This document shows positions 60,417 through 64,000 of a stretch of DNA of 64,000 nucleotides, in pieces. The DNA is taken from the NCBI GenBank assembly GCA_022225965.2, contig JAKJXP020000074.1:124001-188000 (forward strand), written 5' to 3'. The stretch comes from Diatrype stigma (lineage: Eukaryota > Ascomycota > Sordariomycetes > Xylariales > Diatrypaceae). Every line of letters begins with the position of its first letter. The first letter of the stretch is position 1. The notes beneath the pieces were generated by a model. It was not told the origin of the DNA. It searched no databases and was given only the letters and a program-made list of their open reading frames with translations. The translations under genes and the position numbers were made by a program.

Positions 60417-62546
60417 CTAGAACATTCAGCGTGACTTATACGGAGGGGTTTGGTGCTGATGCAGACTGCCAAAGAATGACTGTGGTTTGTGACTATGACA
60501 ACGTCTTCGGGTGGGCAGAAGAGACAAACCCGTTGGTGCTAGGGACTCTGAGGAAGCTGAGGACTATGACGGCAGGAGTGGAGGGAGCGGGTGGAGGGAG
60601 TCGGCAAAGAAATATTGACTCCAAGGCTGTCTGTCTGTCTGGTCCAGGTTGTTGTGCATTAGCCTACCCTACATAAGTAGGTGGTAGAGCGTCTGCGCCG
60701 GTGTGCCTCTGTAATGGAGGGTTTGGTGAGGGCCAAATGACCATGCATGTAAATAAGAGGTAAGAGGTAAGTAAGTTTAGAGGCAAGCGGCAAGAGGTCA
60801 GCGCTGTAACACGGAATACCGCAATGCCGCAATACCGCAATACCGCAATATCACAATACCGTCTGGCCGTGATACTGTGATACCCGGAGCTGGATAATGA
60901 AATGCAGGAATGCACGGGAGACAGGCACTCTTCAACGCTGGTTGGTTACAGGCTGTTCATATCTGATTATCGCTGGGAGGGCTGGAAGATAGCGGTATGG
61001 CTGTATGGCTGGTGGGGATGCAGTTCTGGCTTGAATGCTTGGGTGCTTGGGTGCTTGGATGCTCGGATGTTCAGATGCTAAGATGCTTGTGTGGGTGTAT
61101 GGTTGTATGGGTGGAAATACGTAACGCTGCGCCCGCTACACATACTTTGGTGCAGTAAAAACAGCAAAAATACAGAAAGTCGGTGCCTGGCGTGAAATTG
61201 TATAGGTAGGTAAGTATTGTACTAGGTGGGTAGTCTAGTGGGTGGTGGGGGAGAGCAGACATGCTAACAAAAATTTCAACTTCTGATAAGTCATGGAGGT
61301 AGGTACTTTGGAGTACCATCTGCACGGTAGTTACAGCTATCACTACATTGAGAGTACCTCTACTGCCTCCCCGTTAACCCACATGCTGTGATGCCTGACA
61401 GTGCCGTAGTCCGGTGGCCAATGCACATTCACCATCGTGGATGTCTGCACGCAACTTCATATTGCTGTTGTTGTAGAATCAACAGGAACTTGTGCTAAAT
61501 CACTGCAGGTTTTGTGGTTGTTAACTACCGAATCACCGATGTGCCTGTATAACTGTAGGTATCGCTGCCTACATACAGGTACTACATACATGTACCTGTA
61601 TACCTAGGTATGTATGTATGTAGGTGTTTCAAGGCCAGGCAGATACCAGACGTGTAAAGGACATGTATACCAGGTAGGTAGGTACCTCATTAAACCTTCT
61701 TGGGTATTCTGGACTCTGGAAAGTACAGGCGAAACAATAGAAACTTGCAAAGAACCTTGGTCTATATAACACCAGGCAGGTACCACGCACATGTTTGTTG
61801 GCTGCCATCCCCTCATTCACTTACACACCGAATTCACTTTTATTCACTAAGGTTAGCTTTGACTAGAAACTGCTACCGTAGCGACTTAGGCGGGGCTGAC
61901 TTGACTTCCTTAATCCATTTGTAGCAACCACATAGTGCGTGTAATGGTAATGGGTATGGGTGTATACATTAAGTACATATGTACCTCCTATAGTCATGAT
62001 CGATATGTTATACTCGCTGGTGATTTTCTAAACACGCATCTGCTCTGAAAAGTATCTTCTATAATGTTGAGTAATTACCCCTAGGGAATTATACCCAAGC
62101 AAGTGCAAGGTGCAAGGCATGTAAGTTCCAAGGCCAAGAGCCTATGCAAATCTGGCTATAGTCTATAGTTTAAATTCATAGATGCTTCCTCCCCCTCACC
62201 TATAGCTTATCTCTATCACGCCTTTCCTCCACATCAATACAGACTAAGAGATCATCCCCTTTAGCTTTCATAGCCAGTGGCGGGAGGAAAACATACTTTC
62301 TTGTTTTTTCTTATTCCTGCAAGTCAACCACACGTCTTTTGGGCTCTAGCTAGCATGATGATACACTATAAAATCGAGTTATCAGCACTCCTATCCTCTA
62401 TGTGCTCTGCCCCTTCTCTCTTTCTATAGCGAGTTCCAACGCCTTGCACACATTAGCATACCTATGTATAGTCATTCCGACCCATGTATCCTTGGCCCGT
62501 TCATGATGACCAAGCACCTTGATGTTCGTTGCGTTATCTTACCCCC
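60417..62546. other. Intergenic with short tandem repeats
   Basis: Between two genes on the minus strand: promoter of the ubiquitin protease and 3' flank of the M16 peptidase. Contains a 9-bp repeat (CCGCAATAC, about 60820–60862), a GCTTGGGT-type repeat (about 61032–61085) and one ACCTAGGT palindrome (61602–61609) flanked by GTATGTATGTAG. No coding sequence apart from a possible unlocated 5' exon of the ubiquitin protease. Confidence 0.5.
60820..60862 (+). repeat. 9-bp tandem repeat CCGCAATAC
   Basis: Four to five imperfect head-to-tail units, the last diverging to ATCACAATACC. Confidence 0.8.
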
Positions 62547-64000
62547 TTATAGCTTCGAGTCTATGTCTTCGAACTCGCTGAGGTCCCTGACGGGACGGGC
62601 CCCCGCGCTAGCAACGAGGCTGGCCTTGAAATCCCGGACGTCCTTGATCTCAACTGGCACCGTGCCATTCGTGGGGACAGCGTCTTTGCCGTTTGTGACT
62701 GTGTCGTTTTCCTGCGTGTCCGGGTTGCTGCTCTGTGCCACTAGGTCCACGACGAGTTTGGCACGTGTTGGCGAAGCAGGCGCAATGTAGGTCGAGTAGA
62801 ACTCAATCATCTCCGACTTGGTGAGGGCGCTGACTTGCGCTGCGTCTTCCTGGGCTGTACACGGACTGATTAATCACTGGCAATCGTAGAAAGATAATAT
62901 GGGGGTGGGGGTGGGGTTGCAACTCACCGGCAGCAAAGTCATAGTACTCATTGGAAATTTGCGCCCAATGCCTGTTGGTCTCTTGGTCGAGATTCTTCAA
63001 CTTCTCAAGACGCTTGTTTATCACGCTTCTCTTGTGACTCTCGAATTCATCGTCACTCATGGTGGCTATCGTAGTGGCTTGCGATGCGAGGAAGACATCG
63101 ATGCGCGACTCGAGGTAGTCTGCGGCTTTTTCGCTTTGTATGATGAAGCGGAAGCCGTAGGTCGTCGATCCGCCTCGCATACCACTAAAGACGACGTACC
63201 CAAGCTGTTCCTTAGTTCGCAGCTGGTCGAAGGCCGGTTCGTGAATGAACTGATCAAGCAGCTGTGTTTTTGCTCGAACTTTACGGTCCCCCTTATCGCC
63301 AATATAAAGGTAATACTCGATACAGTGGTTGACGTTGCCCGGATCCTTCAGAGCCCTCTTGTAGATGAAGTTGGAACCTGGGGGGAGGATCAACGACCTC
63401 ATTATAGGCCACTCTTCCTTCGGCAGAGGGTGAGGCTTCAGGATAGCCTCAATTGTGTCTGTCAGCTTCAGGGCATCCTGCTTGTGCGCGTTCCCATGCA
63501 CATATGCCTCGATATGAATCTGTGACATGACCTGCTTGTGGAATCCCCTGACAGATTCGGCGGTGACGTTGGGCAACTCCTCCACGAACTGCTCCACGAC
63601 ATAGTCATTCTCCGATGTGAGCCACGAGAGATAGTCGCCCACTTGTTGGTAGGGTTGTTGCCATTCCCAGTTCTGATATCCCCTGATCAGGCGTTCTTTG
63701 ATGATTTCAAAGCGATCCTCCTTGATCTCGAGGTCTCGCATAGTAATGAGGACTTGCTCAAGAAGCACTGGGAGCTTGTCGTTGTATCCGGATACTTCAA
63801 CAAACAGTCCGGGGGAATGAAGGGCGACGTTGTACTGCAAACCAGCTAATTCGGCACCGTAGGAGTATTCCTCTAGCGCATCACGTACCAAGTCTGTGAA
63901 GACTTTGGCCTTGACCGAATTGGCTGCTGAGGCAGATATCAAACGACTCCTACAGCTCACTATGAGGTTGGTCTTCGGGACCCAAAAGGTATCGTCCTTC
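62547..64000 (-). CDS. STE23: Insulin-degrading enzyme-type M16 metallopeptidase (Ste23-like), 3' part
   Basis: The frame is open at the right edge (DDTFWVPKTNLIV), so the N-terminal half with the HxxEH zinc site lies outside the window. Visible exons: 62928 to the edge, and 62547–62854, joined across a 73-nt intron (GTGAGT…ACAG) in phase. Present are the family's C-terminal domains: GLQYNVALHSPGLFVEVSGYNDKL (shortened here: LQYNVALHSPG…GYNDKL), EQLGYVVFSG, and YGFRFIIQSEK, the block with the Arg/Tyr substrate-binding residues of the exosite half. Ste23 in yeast processes a-factor; in other fungi the enzyme is a cytosolic/peroxisomal peptidase of short peptides. The C-terminus ends DIDSKL; SKL is a peroxisomal targeting type-1 signal, as in human IDE's C-terminal region and several fungal homologues. 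Confidence 0.9.

Overview
The window comes from a filamentous ascomycete (Pezizomycotina, most likely a Sordariomycete). The grounds are short GT–AG introns of roughly 50–130 nt with CTAAC/CTGAC-type branch sites, a conserved eukaryotic housekeeping gene set with fungal architectures, small secreted cysteine-rich proteins, and an 11.65 kb AT-rich block with a textbook RIP (repeat-induced point mutation) signature. Species is not determinable from the sequence alone.

Layout. 1–2746: 3' part of a Ser/Arg-rich disordered fungal protein gene (+). 3461–15112: a RIP-destroyed Ty3/gypsy LTR retrotransposon with a second, Ty1/copia-type LTR retrotransposon (6857–12956) inserted into its reverse transcriptase; both pairs of LTRs are identifiable. 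15359–16940: tRNA 2'-phosphotransferase (+). 16.9–22.9 kb: gene-poor stretch holding two small secreted cysteine-rich protein genes (+ at 18769, − at 21537). 22947–24797: clathrin/AP-1-accessory-like protein with acidic WGxF motifs (−). 25760–28353: TBC1D5-like Rab-GAP, six exons (+). 32378–36625: PAS-domain Ser/Thr kinase (+). 37594–40548: secreted alpha/beta-hydrolase with TAP-like C-terminus (−). 40.5–49.8 kb: long region with no supported gene. 49825–52629: cAMP phosphodiesterase with an N-terminal region that reads like a degenerate response-regulator receiver domain (+). 55058–60416: DUSP-type ubiquitin-specific protease, USP15/UBP12 class (−). 62547–64000: 3' part of an insulin-degrading-enzyme/Ste23 M16 metallopeptidase (−), running off the right edge.

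The conserved genes are independent housekeeping or signalling genes rather than one pathway: membrane traffic (AP-1 accessory, TBC1D5-like GAP), nutrient/cAMP signalling (PAS kinase, phosphodiesterase), tRNA splicing (Tpt1), proteostasis (USP, M16 peptidase). I found no secondary-metabolite cluster, CRISPR array, rRNA or tRNA gene. The accessory-type part is 3.4–22.9 kb, where the silenced nested transposons lie beside two secreted cysteine-rich protein genes. Exon boundaries were worked out by reading frames and splice signals by hand; where phase did not resolve I say so.
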